A DNA stretch of 64,000 nucleotides from Bacillus timonensis (GTDB taxonomy: Bacteria; Bacillota; Bacilli; Bacillales; Bacillaceae_L): positions 399,760 through 463,759 of the forward strand of contig NZ_HE610986.1 of NCBI RefSeq assembly GCF_000285535.1, in the 5' to 3' direction. Positions 52,163-64,000 of the stretch are shown in pieces. The position numbers were made by a program, and so were the translations under genes. How positions within the stretch are numbered: position 1 is the stretch's first letter; each line of letters starts with the position of its first letter. Below the pieces are notes generated by a model. The model saw nothing but the letters and a program-made list of their open reading frames with translations, had not been told where the DNA came from and ran no database searches.

Positions 52163-52198
52163 CAATAAAAGTGCGTAATCCTCATTGGATTCACGCAC
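52163..52198 (-). terminator. Terminator of the amino acid transporter operon
   Basis: An 11-bp stem with one bulged base (GTGCGTAATCC / GGATTCACGCAC) and loop TCATT, followed on the minus strand by TTTTATTG, 27 bases after the ATPase stop. Member of the shared terminator set. Confidence 0.8.
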
Positions 52199-52224
52199 CC
52201 CGTTTGTTACAGTTATTCACATTA

Positions 52225-52971
52225 CTACTTTAGATTTCGATACAAAAAAGATTTTGTACGTTCATGTTGCGGATGTAAGAATAGTTCATCAGGATGACCT
52301 GATTCGATGATCTCTCCCTTGTCCATAAAAATCACCTTATTGGCAACTTCCTTCGCAAATCCCATTTCATGTGTCACGACAATCATCGTCATTTGCTCTT
52401 CCGCAAGCTTTTTCATAACCTGTAAGACTTCCTCCGTTAATTCTGGGTCTAGTGCTGATGTTGGTTCATCAAACAATAAGATTTCTGGGTTCATCATTAA
52501 AGCACGTGCAATCGCTACCCTTTGCTTTTGACCACCGGAAAGGGTAGATGGGTATGATGTTGCCCAATTGGCTAGTCCAATTTTCTCAAGTAGTTCTTCG
52601 CTTCTCTTTTGGATCTCTAATGGAGATTCTTTTCTAACCAATTTTGGAGCAAGTTCTAGGTTCTCTTTAACTGTTAAATGAGGGAAGAGATTAAAATGTT
52701 GAAAGACCATCCCCATCTTAGAAGTGATTTGCTTAATCTTTTGTGGTTTGGAATAGACCCCATCCTTCACAAGATCTTCACCATCCACTCTAATACTGCC
52801 TCCGTTTACTTCTTCAAGGTAAACAAGACTTCGAAGTAATGTGCTTTTACCTGATCCGGAAGGTCCAATAATCGCGACAACATCATTTTTATTTACTTCA
52901 AAACTTATTTTTCTAAGAACCTCTACTTGGCCATATGATTTTTTGAGGTTGGATATATCAATTATCGCCAC
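52225..52971 (-). CDS. Polar amino acid ABC transporter, ATPase
   Basis: This 248-aa protein is a complete ABC ATPase of the GlnQ/ArtP branch: Walker [16 protein letters not shown]-loop in [18 protein letters not shown], signature [17 protein letters not shown], Walker [15 protein letters not shown] and the [19 protein letters not shown] switch region. I chose the GTG with AAGGAG eight bases upstream. Third gene of a binding-protein/permease/ATPase operon; the substrate is probably glutamine, arginine or another polar amino acid. Confidence 0.92.
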   Translation of the reverse strand: MAIIDISNLKKSYGQVEVLRKISFEVNKNDVVAIIGPSGSGKSTLLRSLVYLEEVNGGSIRVDGEDLVKDGVYSKPQKIKQITSKMGMVFQHFNLFPHLTVKENLELAPKLVRKESPLEIQKRSEELLEKIGLANWATSYPSTLSGGQKQRVAIARALMMNPEILLFDEPTSALDPELTEEVLQVMKKLAEEQMTMIVVTHEMGFAKEVANKVIFMDKGEIIESGHPDELFLHPQHERTKSFLYRNLK

Positions 52972-52989
52972 ACCCTCCACTCCTTATCC

Positions 52990-53646
52990 TTAATATTTCA
53001 AGCGTTTTTCAATGCCTTTAAACAGAATCGTTAAGATGATTGTCATCAATAAATAGATAATACCTGCTACAAAGTAAGGAATAATTGTAAAGTCACGATT
53101 TACTGCCGTTTGGGCAAAATGCAATAGCTCTGGTACTGCTACTGCGTATAGTAAGGCAGTATCTTTTACTAAGGTCACCGATTCATTTGCCACTGCAGGC
53201 AGTGCAATCCGAAACATTTGTGGAATAATGATACGAGTGGTAGTTTGCCATTTATTAAAACCAAGCACCTGAGCTGCTTCATATTGCCCTTTATCAATCG
53301 CTAACAAGCCTCCACGAAAAATCTCTGCGAAGTATGCAGAATAATTTAAGATAAAGCCAATCGTAGCAGCAACAAAACGGTCTAGTACTAGATATTCTCC
53401 CACGATTGGTAGCATTGGAAGCCCAAAACATATAAACAAGAGTTGTAGAAGAAGTGGTGTTCCACGCATTACATATATATATCCTTGCGCCAACCATGAA
53501 ACAGGTTTTAAACTACTTTTTACGGCTAAAGTTAGACCAAAGCCTAAAGGAATAGATATTAAAATGGCGATTATGAACAGTAGTATGGTTGCTTGAGCAC
53601 CCTCTAACATGGGCATAAGGATTGAGATTAAGTATTCATAAGACAT
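52990..53646 (-). CDS. Polar amino acid ABC transporter, permease
   Basis: This 218-aa permease has five membrane segments and the family mark YVMRGTPLLLQLLFICFGLP followed by the EAA loop GGLLAIDKGQYEAAQVLGFN. The ATG (MSYEYL) has GGAGG upstream; the longer frame begins in the hairpin that separates this gene from the binding-protein gene. Confidence 0.92.
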   Translation of the reverse strand: MSYEYLISILMPMLEGAQATILLFIIAILISIPLGFGLTLAVKSSLKPVSWLAQGYIYVMRGTPLLLQLLFICFGLPMLPIVGEYLVLDRFVAATIGFILNYSAYFAEIFRGGLLAIDKGQYEAAQVLGFNKWQTTTRIIIPQMFRIALPAVANESVTLVKDTALLYAVAVPELLHFAQTAVNRDFTIIPYFVAGIIYLLMTIILTILFKGIEKRLKY

Positions 53647-53663
53647 TATGAAGATTCCTCCAA

Positions 53664-53698
53664 AAAACAAAACAGGGTTCCCACCAGGAAATCCTGTT
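53664..53698 (-). terminator. Intercistronic hairpin between binding-protein and permease genes
   Basis: AAACAGG / CCTGTTT arms with inner TTCC / GGAA pairing form a stem followed by TTGTTTTTT on the minus strand. A leaky terminator at this place would give more binding protein than permease. Confidence 0.65.
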
Positions 53699-53716
53699 TC
53701 GCCTATATTCGCTAAT

Positions 53717-54499
53717 TTATTTTAAAACCTTATCTTCACCAAACCATTTTTTAGAAATTTCTGCTGCTGTACCATCTTCATTCATTTCATCTAAAGCTTT
53801 TTGTAGTTTCTCAAGCAGTTGTTCATTTCCTTTTTTCACACCTACACCATATTCTTCAGGAGCAAGTGATTCTTCAAGAATTTTAAATGTACCAGCCTCT
53901 TTAGATGAATAATAGTTAATGACAACCTCATCGATAACAACCGCATCCAAACGGCCAACTTTTAAATCATTTAAAGCTAACACATTATCAGAGAACTCTG
54001 TAACCTCTTTAATTTTTGATTTGATCGGGCTAGATTCTAAAGCATCCGCTGCAGAAGAAAGAGACTGAAGACCAACAGTTTTTCCTTCTAAATCATCTAC
54101 TTTTTTGATATCGGAATCGGCTAGAGTTACAATAACTTGTGCGTTTTTCAAATATGGTTTTGTAAAAAGAACTTTTTCTTTTCGTTCATCTGTAATGGTA
54201 TACCCATTCCAAATTAAATCGATTCTACCACTACTTAGTTCAGATTCTTTTGTTTTCCAATCAATAGGTTGAAATTTGACTTCTACACCCATCTTTTCAG
54301 CAGCAGCCTTTGCATAGTCAATATCAAACCCTACGATTTCATTATCTTCATCTCTAAATCCCATAGGAGCAAATTTATCATCAATTCCAATCACTATTGT
54401 ATTATCATCCTTTGAGCCATTAGAATTTGAATTTGAACATCCTACTAATAATAAAAATATACTGATTATAGCTAGAAAAATTGTTGCATTACGTTTCAT
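53717..54499 (-). CDS. Polar amino acid ABC transporter, substrate-binding lipoprotein
   Basis: This 260-aa protein has a lipoprotein signal (MKRNATIFLAIISIFLLLVG followed by CSNSNSNG) and the SBP family 3 domain: VIGIDDKFAPMGFRDEDNEI, VGFDIDYAKAAAEKMGVEV, RIDLIWNGYTITDERKEKVL and the C-terminal GVGVKKGNEQLLEKLQKAL. It is the first gene of the operon behind a regulated-looking promoter. The ligand is one of the polar amino acids; arginine, glutamine and cystine cannot be told apart here. Confidence 0.92.
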   Translation of the reverse strand: MKRNATIFLAIISIFLLLVGCSNSNSNGSKDDNTIVIGIDDKFAPMGFRDEDNEIVGFDIDYAKAAAEKMGVEVKFQPIDWKTKESELSSGRIDLIWNGYTITDERKEKVLFTKPYLKNAQVIVTLADSDIKKVDDLEGKTVGLQSLSSAADALESSPIKSKIKEVTEFSDNVLALNDLKVGRLDAVVIDEVVINYYSSKEAGTFKILEESLAPEEYGVGVKKGNEQLLEKLQKALDEMNEDGTAAEISKKWFGEDKVLK

Positions 54500-54584
54500 G
54501 ATGAATAAAGCCACCTTTATATTAGATTGATTTTTTCCATTTATGATTGCGTTCTTTCGTTCCTATGAATATGATAGATTACTA

Positions 54585-54603
54585 AACGCTTTAGTCTGCT
54601 AAC
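54585..54603. promoter_or_regulatory. Operator-like site, downstream copy
   Basis: Contains TTAGTCTGCTAA and, with its flank, is the inverted copy (three mismatches in 19 bases) of the site at 54680-54698. It lies downstream of the promoter -10 box, in the leader of the binding-protein gene. Confidence 0.55.
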
Positions 54604-54638
54604 ATATTAGAGTAATGAACTAACGATAATAAACTTAG

Positions 54639-54663
54639 CACAAATTGAAAATACCTGTCAATG
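54639..54663 (-). promoter_or_regulatory. Promoter of the amino acid transporter operon
   Basis: On the minus strand TTGACA (54663-54658) is followed after 18 bases by TAAGTT, extended by an upstream TGC. It lies between the two inverted operator-like copies. Confidence 0.5.
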
Positions 54664-54679
54664 GAATTTTTTAGTACAT

Positions 54680-54698
54680 TAGCAAACTAAAGTGTTTT
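54680..54698. promoter_or_regulatory. Operator-like site, upstream copy
   Basis: TTAGCAAACTAAAGTGTTT, with the near-palindromic core TTAGCAAACTAA. It lies upstream of the -35 box; its centre is 95 bases from the centre of the inverted copy. Confidence 0.55.
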
Positions 54699-54704
54699 GA
54701 GAAT

Positions 54705-54744
54705 AAACAGGCTTAGAGAATCTTGTTTTTCTCTAAGCCTGTTT
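54705..54744 (-). terminator. Terminator of the LacI-type regulator gene
   Basis: A perfect 16-bp stem (AAACAGGCTTAGAGAA / TTCTCTAAGCCTGTTT) with an eight-base loop, followed by ATTCTC on the minus strand. Strong hairpin; the T-run is part of the stem end. Confidence 0.85.
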
Positions 54745-54828
54745 GATGTGAATTTGAATGTAACCTGTGATTTCTGCTTGTAAATTTTGCACTTTACAAG
54801 TAACCTTTCACTTTCCATAGCTTTTAAC

Positions 54829-55827
<999 letters not shown>

Positions 55828-55854
55828 TTATCATACCCACTTTGTTATCATATG

Positions 55855-55980
55855 TGCCTTGGCAATTTGAGCCCGATTCTTTTCAAGCTTGCTCGAAAAA
55901 TCCCCTTTGAAAAATCGTAGCATCCGCCGGAGGCTTTAACTATATTTAGAAGAAGTGGGGCTTCCACTAAATATAGTTAC
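55855..55980. repeat. Intergenic repeat, copy A
   Basis: A stretch of about 95 bases is clearly related to copy B at 61861-61976, with shared blocks such as CTCGAAAAA, GAAAAATC and GCATCCGCCG-AGGCT followed by TAACT. It ends in a hairpin of 13-base arms (TAACTATATTTAG / CTAAATATAGTTA, about 55937-55979). Located between the EamA and LacI genes. Confidence 0.8.
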
Positions 55981-56012
55981 ATGTCTTTATTGTAATACAA
56001 AAAATACCAGCT

Positions 56013-56894
56013 TCACACTGCTTCTTTGTAGCTTTTCTTCTTGAAAAATTTCAATTTCGTTTCAGCAATGATAATTGCTAGAAGGATTACGATTGCCCCG
56101 ATAATCATTCTTACAGTTAAAACTTCACTTAAAATGATGACCGAAAATACCATACCCCAGAATGCTTCTGTTGATAAAATAATGGCCGCATTCGTCTCGG
56201 TTGTGAATTTCTGTGCAACTGTCTGTAGCAAAAAGGCAATTGTTGTTGAAAACACACCTAAGTAAAGAACGGCAGATACCCCTTCAACGCTAGCCGTAAA
56301 ATCAGTTTCTCCCTTGAAAAGGACGACGATAAAACCTAATACAGTGGCAGCTGCCATTTGAATAACCGTTAACAGCACCGGGTCTTCATCCTTCACAAAC
56401 TGTGCCGTGTAGAAAATATGGAATGCGAAGCCGACTGCACATAATAAGGTAAGGAAGTCCCCAAAATTGACGCCTCCTGATAGTTGCAGCGAAAGCACAC
56501 CCACACCCGTAACCGCGAGCACCGCCCCCAAAAGCTCAAACTTATCCATTTTTCGTTTAAAGATAAAAAAGGCAATAATAGGTACGATGACTACATTCAC
56601 AGCTGTTAAAAAGGCATTTTTCGATGGTGTCGTATATACCAATCCAACCGTTTGCAAAGCAAATGCCAGATATAGAAAGATTCCTATAATTGTTCCTTTC
56701 ATTATCGTGCTCTTTTTAATATGTTTTAGTTTCTTAAAAAAGACAAGACTTAACAAAATGACACCAACAAAGAAACGGATTGCAAGAATTTGATATGGTG
56801 TGTAGTGATCAAGCGACACTGCACTTGCCACAAACCCGCTTCCCCAAATAATGGCTACAAATGTAAGACCTAGTTCCCCCATATATTTTCTCAT
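56013..56894 (-). CDS. EamA-family transporter
   Basis: This 293-aa protein has ten membrane segments in two EamA repeats (WGSGFVASAVSLDHYTPYQI in the first half, LQTVAQKFTTETNAAIILST in the second). It is clearly different from the EamA protein at 48.4 kb. It sits inside the galactoside cluster between a glycoside hydrolase gene and the regulator gene, but a role in sugar export is only inference. I chose the ATG (MRKYMGEL) with GGTGGAGG upstream. Confidence 0.9.
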   Translation of the reverse strand: MRKYMGELGLTFVAIIWGSGFVASAVSLDHYTPYQILAIRFFVGVILLSLVFFKKLKHIKKSTIMKGTIIGIFLYLAFALQTVGLVYTTPSKNAFLTAVNVVIVPIIAFFIFKRKMDKFELLGAVLAVTGVGVLSLQLSGGVNFGDFLTLLCAVGFAFHIFYTAQFVKDEDPVLLTVIQMAAATVLGFIVVLFKGETDFTASVEGVSAVLYLGVFSTTIAFLLQTVAQKFTTETNAAIILSTEAFWGMVFSVIILSEVLTVRMIIGAIVILLAIIIAETKLKFFKKKSYKEAV

Positions 56895-56909
56895 GTAAAC
56901 CTCCACCAT

Positions 56910-56981
56910 GGGACTCAAGGGAAAGGCCTCTTGTCCCGTTTTTTTACTCTAGTGGGACAGCGAACCTGTCCCCTTGTCCCA
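56910..56981. repeat. GACAGGTTC-type hairpin element overlapping the end of a glycoside hydrolase gene
   Basis: Two inverted repeats of the TGGGACA / TGTCCCA type lie side by side (56910-56937 and 56952-56981). The second lies inside the last codons of the GH gene and encodes the ending GQGDRFAVP. Related elements occur at 45.6 and 46.4 kb. Confidence 0.7.
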
Positions 56982-58632
56982 TTAATTGAAGAAAGACACT
57001 TGATGTCCACGTGAAGGAGGTATCGACGAGCCCTTTTCCGCTATGCGGGTCGAAGTTTTCTGCCATTCCGCCGACAAGTGTTAGTTGTAAATATTTCTCT
57101 CTGATTCTCTCTCCAATTTCACTGTAGCCAAAACTTTTTAATGAATCAACAAAAAGATATGTGACAGGGGCCCAAATTGGTCCAAGCCAATAGCCATTTT
57201 CCTTATAAAATGAACTTGATGGCATTTCCGTTGCAAATCCGTATTTCGTTTCAAAGTTTTCCACTAGGTCATCAACAAGCTGATCCATCACCATTTTGTC
57301 TAAACGATATCCGATTAACACGGGCAAACGTAAAATCAAGCTTGAGCGGATATCCATTTTTTCAGCATCTTTGCCCACACGGCCAAAGAACCCTTTTTCA
57401 TCGTAAAGTCGTTCCATTAACAACGCAAAAAGTGAGTCTGCTTTTGCTTTAAATTGCTTTGCTTCCGCTTCTTCTCCAAGTGTTCTAGCAAATTCCGCTA
57501 AAATATCATATGTTCGAATTAAAAAGCTTGCTAGATCTGGAGCTTCAACCGGCATACCACGATGGAACAATGACGCATTATCCCAACCCGAGTCATTGCC
57601 GTGCTTATAATGTGGAAGTCTGCCTTCATACGTTCGATAACAATCAAAATAGTTCATCACCTTTTTTGTTGATTCATAAATCTCTCGTAGTCGGCTCTCT
57701 TCCTTAAAATAGTCATTCACATTCATGAGTTTTTCATAAACATATGCAAAGATAGGCGGTTTAATACAGTTGTATGATACAAATTTATCATTCACAAAAT
57801 CAGGATATGCCCCTGATTCATCCTGAGTATCAATGAAGATTTTCAACTGAGAGTAGGCGAGTTCTGGGTATTTTGCGCCTAAGTTCAACGCATTAAAACA
57901 ATTGTCCCAAGACCAGATGTTATACATCCATAACTTTGACATATACATCGCGTACTCTTTTAAAAGGCCATGTGGGTGAACGACACTTGACCAAGTAATA
58001 TAAGCAGCACGGTCAATTGATGCTTGGTAAACCTTGCTTTTCTCAGTTAGATTTTCTACCCATTCTTGATAGAGCTTTTCAACCTTTTCCTTTCCGGCCT
58101 CAAAGCTTGCGTACTCCTTCGTCTTAAAGACAGTTCGATAGCTTTCGATGACAAAGTGACCATCCTTCATGCGAATATCAATAAAGTCATTGCCGATTAC
58201 ATTCCACGGTGCATCTACGGACATTTCACCAGAGAGCTTACTAATCATGAGCTTTAATTCCTTCGGATAGATGTGATATTCAAACATGCCATCTTCATAT
58301 TCATGTAAAGTGTCATACTTCACTTTACTAGCTTGTAAGCGAACTTCGACTCCTTTTACTTTAATATGGAGCTCATCTTCTTCTGGAATGATGATTTCCG
58401 CATATTTTCCTAAATCATCTAGTAAGTAAAAACGCAAGGATGTTTCAGTAGCCAGGATGTCAAACTCTTTTTCAACGCCATTCAGCAAAAGATCGAATTT
58501 AAAAAGCTTCGATGGTGCGTCATCCCCACCATGAACATCTCGTATATAAATTTCCTCTGAATCCTTTTCCTGTGATACACAAAAATAGGAACCAAATCGT
58601 GAAAAAGGAATTTCTCGAATATCTACTTTCAT
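56944..58632 (-). CDS. GH37/GH63-like glycoside hydrolase
   Basis: This 562-aa protein has an N-terminal beta-domain (1-190) and an (alpha/alpha)6-barrel with GH63/GH37 marks: LWMYNIWSWDNCFNALNLGA, KHGNDSGWDNASLFHRGMP and the late GYWLGPIWAPVTYLFVDSLK. Family members are inverting alpha- or beta-glycosidases of trehalase, glucosidase and mannosylglycerate type. Its place behind lacZ suggests action on a galactoside or mixed oligosaccharide taken up by the transporter upstream. The last residues come from a repeat element. Confidence 0.82.
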   Translation of the reverse strand: MKVDIREIPFSRFGSYFCVSQEKDSEEIYIRDVHGGDDAPSKLFKFDLLLNGVEKEFDILATETSLRFYLLDDLGKYAEIIIPEEDELHIKVKGVEVRLQASKVKYDTLHEYEDGMFEYHIYPKELKLMISKLSGEMSVDAPWNVIGNDFIDIRMKDGHFVIESYRTVFKTKEYASFEAGKEKVEKLYQEWVENLTEKSKVYQASIDRAAYITWSSVVHPHGLLKEYAMYMSKLWMYNIWSWDNCFNALNLGAKYPELAYSQLKIFIDTQDESGAYPDFVNDKFVSYNCIKPPIFAYVYEKLMNVNDYFKEESRLREIYESTKKVMNYFDCYRTYEGRLPHYKHGNDSGWDNASLFHRGMPVEAPDLASFLIRTYDILAEFARTLGEEAEAKQFKAKADSLFALLMERLYDEKGFFGRVGKDAEKMDIRSSLILRLPVLIGYRLDKMVMDQLVDDLVENFETKYGFATEMPSSSFYKENGYWLGPIWAPVTYLFVDSLKSFGYSEIGERIREKYLQLTLVGGMAENFDPHSGKGLVDTSFTWTSSVFLQLMGQGDRFAVPLE

Positions 58633-58654
58633 CTATCATTCTCCTTTATGGAAT

Positions 58655-58675
58655 AAGCAGGGTTTCCCCCTGCTT
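58655..58675 (-). terminator. Hairpin 1 between lacZ and the GH gene
   Basis: A perfect eight-bp stem (AAGCAGGG / CCCTGCTT) with a five-base loop, no T-run, just before the GH ribosome site. More likely an mRNA-processing or stability hairpin than a terminator. Confidence 0.45.
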
Positions 58676-58679
58676 CAGA

Positions 58680-58713
58680 GTGTAGTTAAAGTCAGTATTG
58701 ACTTTATCTACAC
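58680..58713 (-). terminator. Hairpin 2 between lacZ and the GH gene
   Basis: A 15-bp stem with one mismatch (GTGTAGTTAAAGTCA / TGACTTTATCTACAC) and a four-base loop, no T-run. It lies five bases from hairpin 1, so the pair forms a double structure in the lacZ-GH spacer. Confidence 0.5.
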
Positions 58714-58763
58714 TAGTTTTTTGATTATCCCAGACATTAAATACTTTCTCTCTAGCTTAACTC

Positions 58764-61973
<3,210 letters not shown>

Positions 61974-61976
<3 letters not shown>

Positions 61977-62795
61977 CTTAATAGAGCCGCTAATTCCTTC
62001 AACAATATACTTCTGAGCAAATAGGAATACGAGAACTGGTGGAATAATCATGACTAGTGTAATCGACATAATTGGTAGAATTTGAAGATCATGAATTCCT
62101 TTAAACGCTGCAAGTCCTAGTGCCAATGTATATTTTGATTGATCCTGAAGGTAAATTAATGGACCTAAGTAATCGTTCCATACTAATAAAATATTTAATA
62201 CGGCGATTAAGATAAGGGGGGCCTTCATAATCGGTACGAATATTTTAAAGTAAATCTGGAATTCGTTTGCTCCATCAATTCTCGCGGCATTTTCAAGATC
62301 CTTTGGTATATTCATAAGGAATTGTCGTAATAAAAAGATATAGTACGCTGATCCAAAAAACGCTGGGACAATTAGTGGCTTTAAAGTGTTAATCCATCCG
62401 AACATATTAAACTCCATATATAACGGAATCATTGTTACGTCCCAAGGAATCATCATTGTTGCAAGTAACAAGATAAAAAGTCCATTTTTATATTTGAAAT
62501 CATATCTGGCAAAACCGTATGCAACTAAGGAACACGAGATCAACTGTCCTAAAGTGGTCATCACGGTTACGATGACTGAGTTTTTAAAATATGTTCCAAA
62601 CGGTTGACTGTTCCATGCATCCATAAAGTTTCCCCATTGCGGTACATCTGGGAAAATTTTTGGTGGAAAGCTAAACACTTCAGCCTCTGTTTTTAACGCA
62701 GAAAGGATTACCCACACAAATGGTAGTAAGAAGTAAAGTGAAAATAATCCAAGAAGGCTGTACATGATGATTTTATATTTCTTTGACATTCTCAT
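61974..62795 (-). CDS. Carbohydrate ABC permease (LacG/MalG type)
   Basis: This 273-aa permease has six membrane segments and the EAA loop with NAARIDGANEFQIYFKIFVP near residue 170, typical of the CUT1 MalG branch. It overlaps the upstream permease gene by four bases. The ending SGSIK lies directly before the stop supplied by repeat B. With the upstream permease it forms the membrane part of a galactoside or oligosaccharide transporter; an ATPase (often the shared MsmX type) is not in view. Confidence 0.92.
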
Positions 62796-63724
62796 TTTTT
62801 CTTCTTCCCTTCTTTTTTCACTTCATTTTCGTAAAATACCCATGTGGATGATGATTTAAAAATTAACATCGTTAAGATTAAAATGACGATGAACATAAAC
62901 CATGCGTTTGCACTTGCATACCCTAATTCATGATGTTTGAAGGCATTGTTATACACATAAAGTCCGTAGAAATAGGTTGATTTTAATGGACCTCCACCGG
63001 TTAAAAGTAAAACAAGTGTTAACTGTTGTAGTGCCGCAATTACCGATGTAATTACGTTGAATAAAATGGTTGGCGTAATACTTGGGATTGTAATGCTGAA
63101 AAACTGACGAAACGGGCCCGCCCCATCGATAGCTGCAGCTTCATATAATTCAGGTGGGATTCCTTTTATATCTGTATAAAAGATTAGCATCATCGTTCCG
63201 ACACCCCAGGCACTCGCAATTACGATTGTCAGGATTGCCCACTTTGGATCAACAAGCCATCTTGGTCCTTCAATGCCAACTAATGAAAGTAAGTAGTTTA
63301 AAATTCCGTACTCAGAGTTAAAAATCCAGCCCCAAATTATTGAAATCGCAACTCCGGAAACAACGGCAGGTAAATAGAAAATGGTACGGAAAATTTTAAT
63401 TCCTCTTAATGGTTGAGTAATGAGGAGTGCTAGAATTAGAGCGATTACTAAGTTTAACGGTACAAAAATCGCGGCAAATTTAAGTGTAATAGTTAAAGAC
63501 TTATAGAATTGTGGGTCGTCCGTAAACATCGTTTTATAGTTTTCGATTCCCACAAAGCTTGGTGCACTTGTAATTGGCCAATCAAAAAAGCTCATGATTA
63601 ATGAAAAAGCTAATGGGCCAAGAGTGAACACCAAAAATCCGATGATCCACGGTAAAATAAATAAATAGGGTACTTTCCTACTTACTAGCTGATAGCTATT
63701 CGCTTTCTTCGTTATATTTAACAT
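62792..63724 (-). CDS. Carbohydrate ABC permease (LacF/MalF type)
   Basis: This 310-aa permease has six to seven membrane segments, the FFDWPITSAPSFVGIENYKT loop of MalF/LacF-type proteins and the EAA motif YEAAAIDGAGPFRQFFSITI. It lies between the binding-protein gene (upstream) and the second permease gene (downstream, four-base overlap). Substrate probably a beta-galactoside in view of lacZ; this is inference from context. Confidence 0.92.
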   Translation of the reverse strand: MLNITKKANSYQLVSRKVPYLFILPWIIGFLVFTLGPLAFSLIMSFFDWPITSAPSFVGIENYKTMFTDDPQFYKSLTITLKFAAIFVPLNLVIALILALLITQPLRGIKIFRTIFYLPAVVSGVAISIIWGWIFNSEYGILNYLLSLVGIEGPRWLVDPKWAILTIVIASAWGVGTMMLIFYTDIKGIPPELYEAAAIDGAGPFRQFFSITIPSITPTILFNVITSVIAALQQLTLVLLLTGGGPLKSTYFYGLYVYNNAFKHHELGYASANAWFMFIVILILTMLIFKSSSTWVFYENEVKKEGKKKK

Positions 63725-63801
63725 AAGATGACCCCTTAAATCAGAATAAGAAAATAGGGTAAAGCACTTTAACTAACGAAAAGTGCCTTACCATAGGATT
63801 T

Positions 63802-64000
63802 TTACTCAGCAGCACTCTTTAATGCTTCTTTTGGATTCATTTGTGTGCTTGGGTTAAAAATAGACTCAAATACATAGTTTAGATTGTCTGAAACTTGGCT
63901 CCAGTCATCCACGATAAAGGAAGCAGGAGTGTAACCTTCACTCTTTTCTAGCATGGAATAGAACACACTCTTAATTTCATCTTCCTGAAGCTTTTCGCTT
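63802..64000 (-). CDS. Sugar-binding protein of the ABC transporter (C-terminal part)
   Basis: The last 65 codons before the stop at 63802 are visible and run to the window edge. The ending VSDNLNYVFESIFNPSTQMN followed by PKEALKSAAE is typical of the C-terminus of CUT1 sugar-binding proteins. It is the first visible gene of the cluster; its own start and the promoter lie outside the window. Confidence 0.85.
   Translation of the reverse strand, partial: SEKLQEDEIKSVFYSMLEKSEGYTPASFIVDDWSQVSDNLNYVFESIFNPSTQMNPKEALKSAAE

Noticed and set aside
53647-53670. Longer start of the amino acid permease
   Set aside because: The extension begins in the intercistronic hairpin; the ATG at 53646 has GGAGG upstream.

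Overview
This window reads as chromosomal DNA of a spore-forming member of the Bacillaceae (Bacillus sensu lato). The evidence is low GC, strong AGGAGG-type ribosome binding sites with frequent GTG/TTG starts, a tricistronic GerA-family germinant receptor operon, a YjcZ-type small sporulation protein, and many Bacillus-type genes (yoaP-like, yozG-like, treP/treR, ccdC-like, DUF2277, DUF3231, DUF2812). The species cannot be told from the sequence. I saw no rRNA, tRNA, prophage, intact insertion sequence or CRISPR array.

Layout. (1) 0-5 kb: the 5' half of a carbon-phosphorus lyase operon on the minus strand (phnG-H-I-J and the first codons of phnK), preceded in the same direction by a GntR/UTRA regulator (phnF-like) and a PHP-domain phosphoesterase that probably does the cyclic ribose-phosphate step usually done by PhnP. 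(2) 5-26 kb: a mixed set of small metabolic, acetyltransferase, glyoxalase-fold, transport and conserved unknown genes, including a frameshifted PhzF gene, a MocR regulator with an MFS exporter downstream, an amidase/peptidase E/YoaP group and a PfpI/HXXEE/MOSC operon. A six-unit array with an exact 52-bp period lies at 21.9-22.25 kb. (3) 26-29.6 kb: a zinc alcohol dehydrogenase divergent from a trehalose PTS gene with a readable control region (two TreR-like operators and a cre-like site), followed by treR; the phosphotrehalase gene normally between them is absent. (4) 29.6-37.3 kb: ccdC-like, FusB/FusC-like and CD3324-like genes, the gerA-gerB-gerC operon, and three divergent small genes with sporulation character. 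(5) 37-50 kb: VOC and GNAT proteins, an ArsP-type permease, FMN reductase, a PadR/DUF2812 pair with a palindromic operator, a stand-alone undecaprenyl diphosphate synthase, a YozG/DUF2975 pair, and an EamA transporter. (6) 49.4-52 kb: two broken genes, a lipoprotein with a poly-A frameshift and an MHYT-PAS-GGDEF protein with an in-frame stop. (7) 52-54.7 kb: a polar amino acid ABC transporter operon whose promoter lies between two inverted copies of one 19-bp sequence. (8) 54.8-64 kb: a galactoside uptake and hydrolysis cluster (binding protein, two permeases, GH2 beta-galactosidase, GH37/63-like hydrolase, EamA transporter, LacI-type regulator), all on the minus strand and containing two copies of one intergenic repeat.

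The non-coding DNA is unusually rich in repeated structure: the 52-bp array, a set of minus-strand terminators sharing a TCC-five-base-GGA tip, degenerate short palindrome arrays, GACAGGTTCC-type hairpin elements (one forming the end of a coding sequence, one forming the uppS terminator), and the two intergenic repeats of the lac-type cluster. Three breaks occur at or beside A-runs, so base-level errors or recent decay should be considered before those genes are called pseudogenes.
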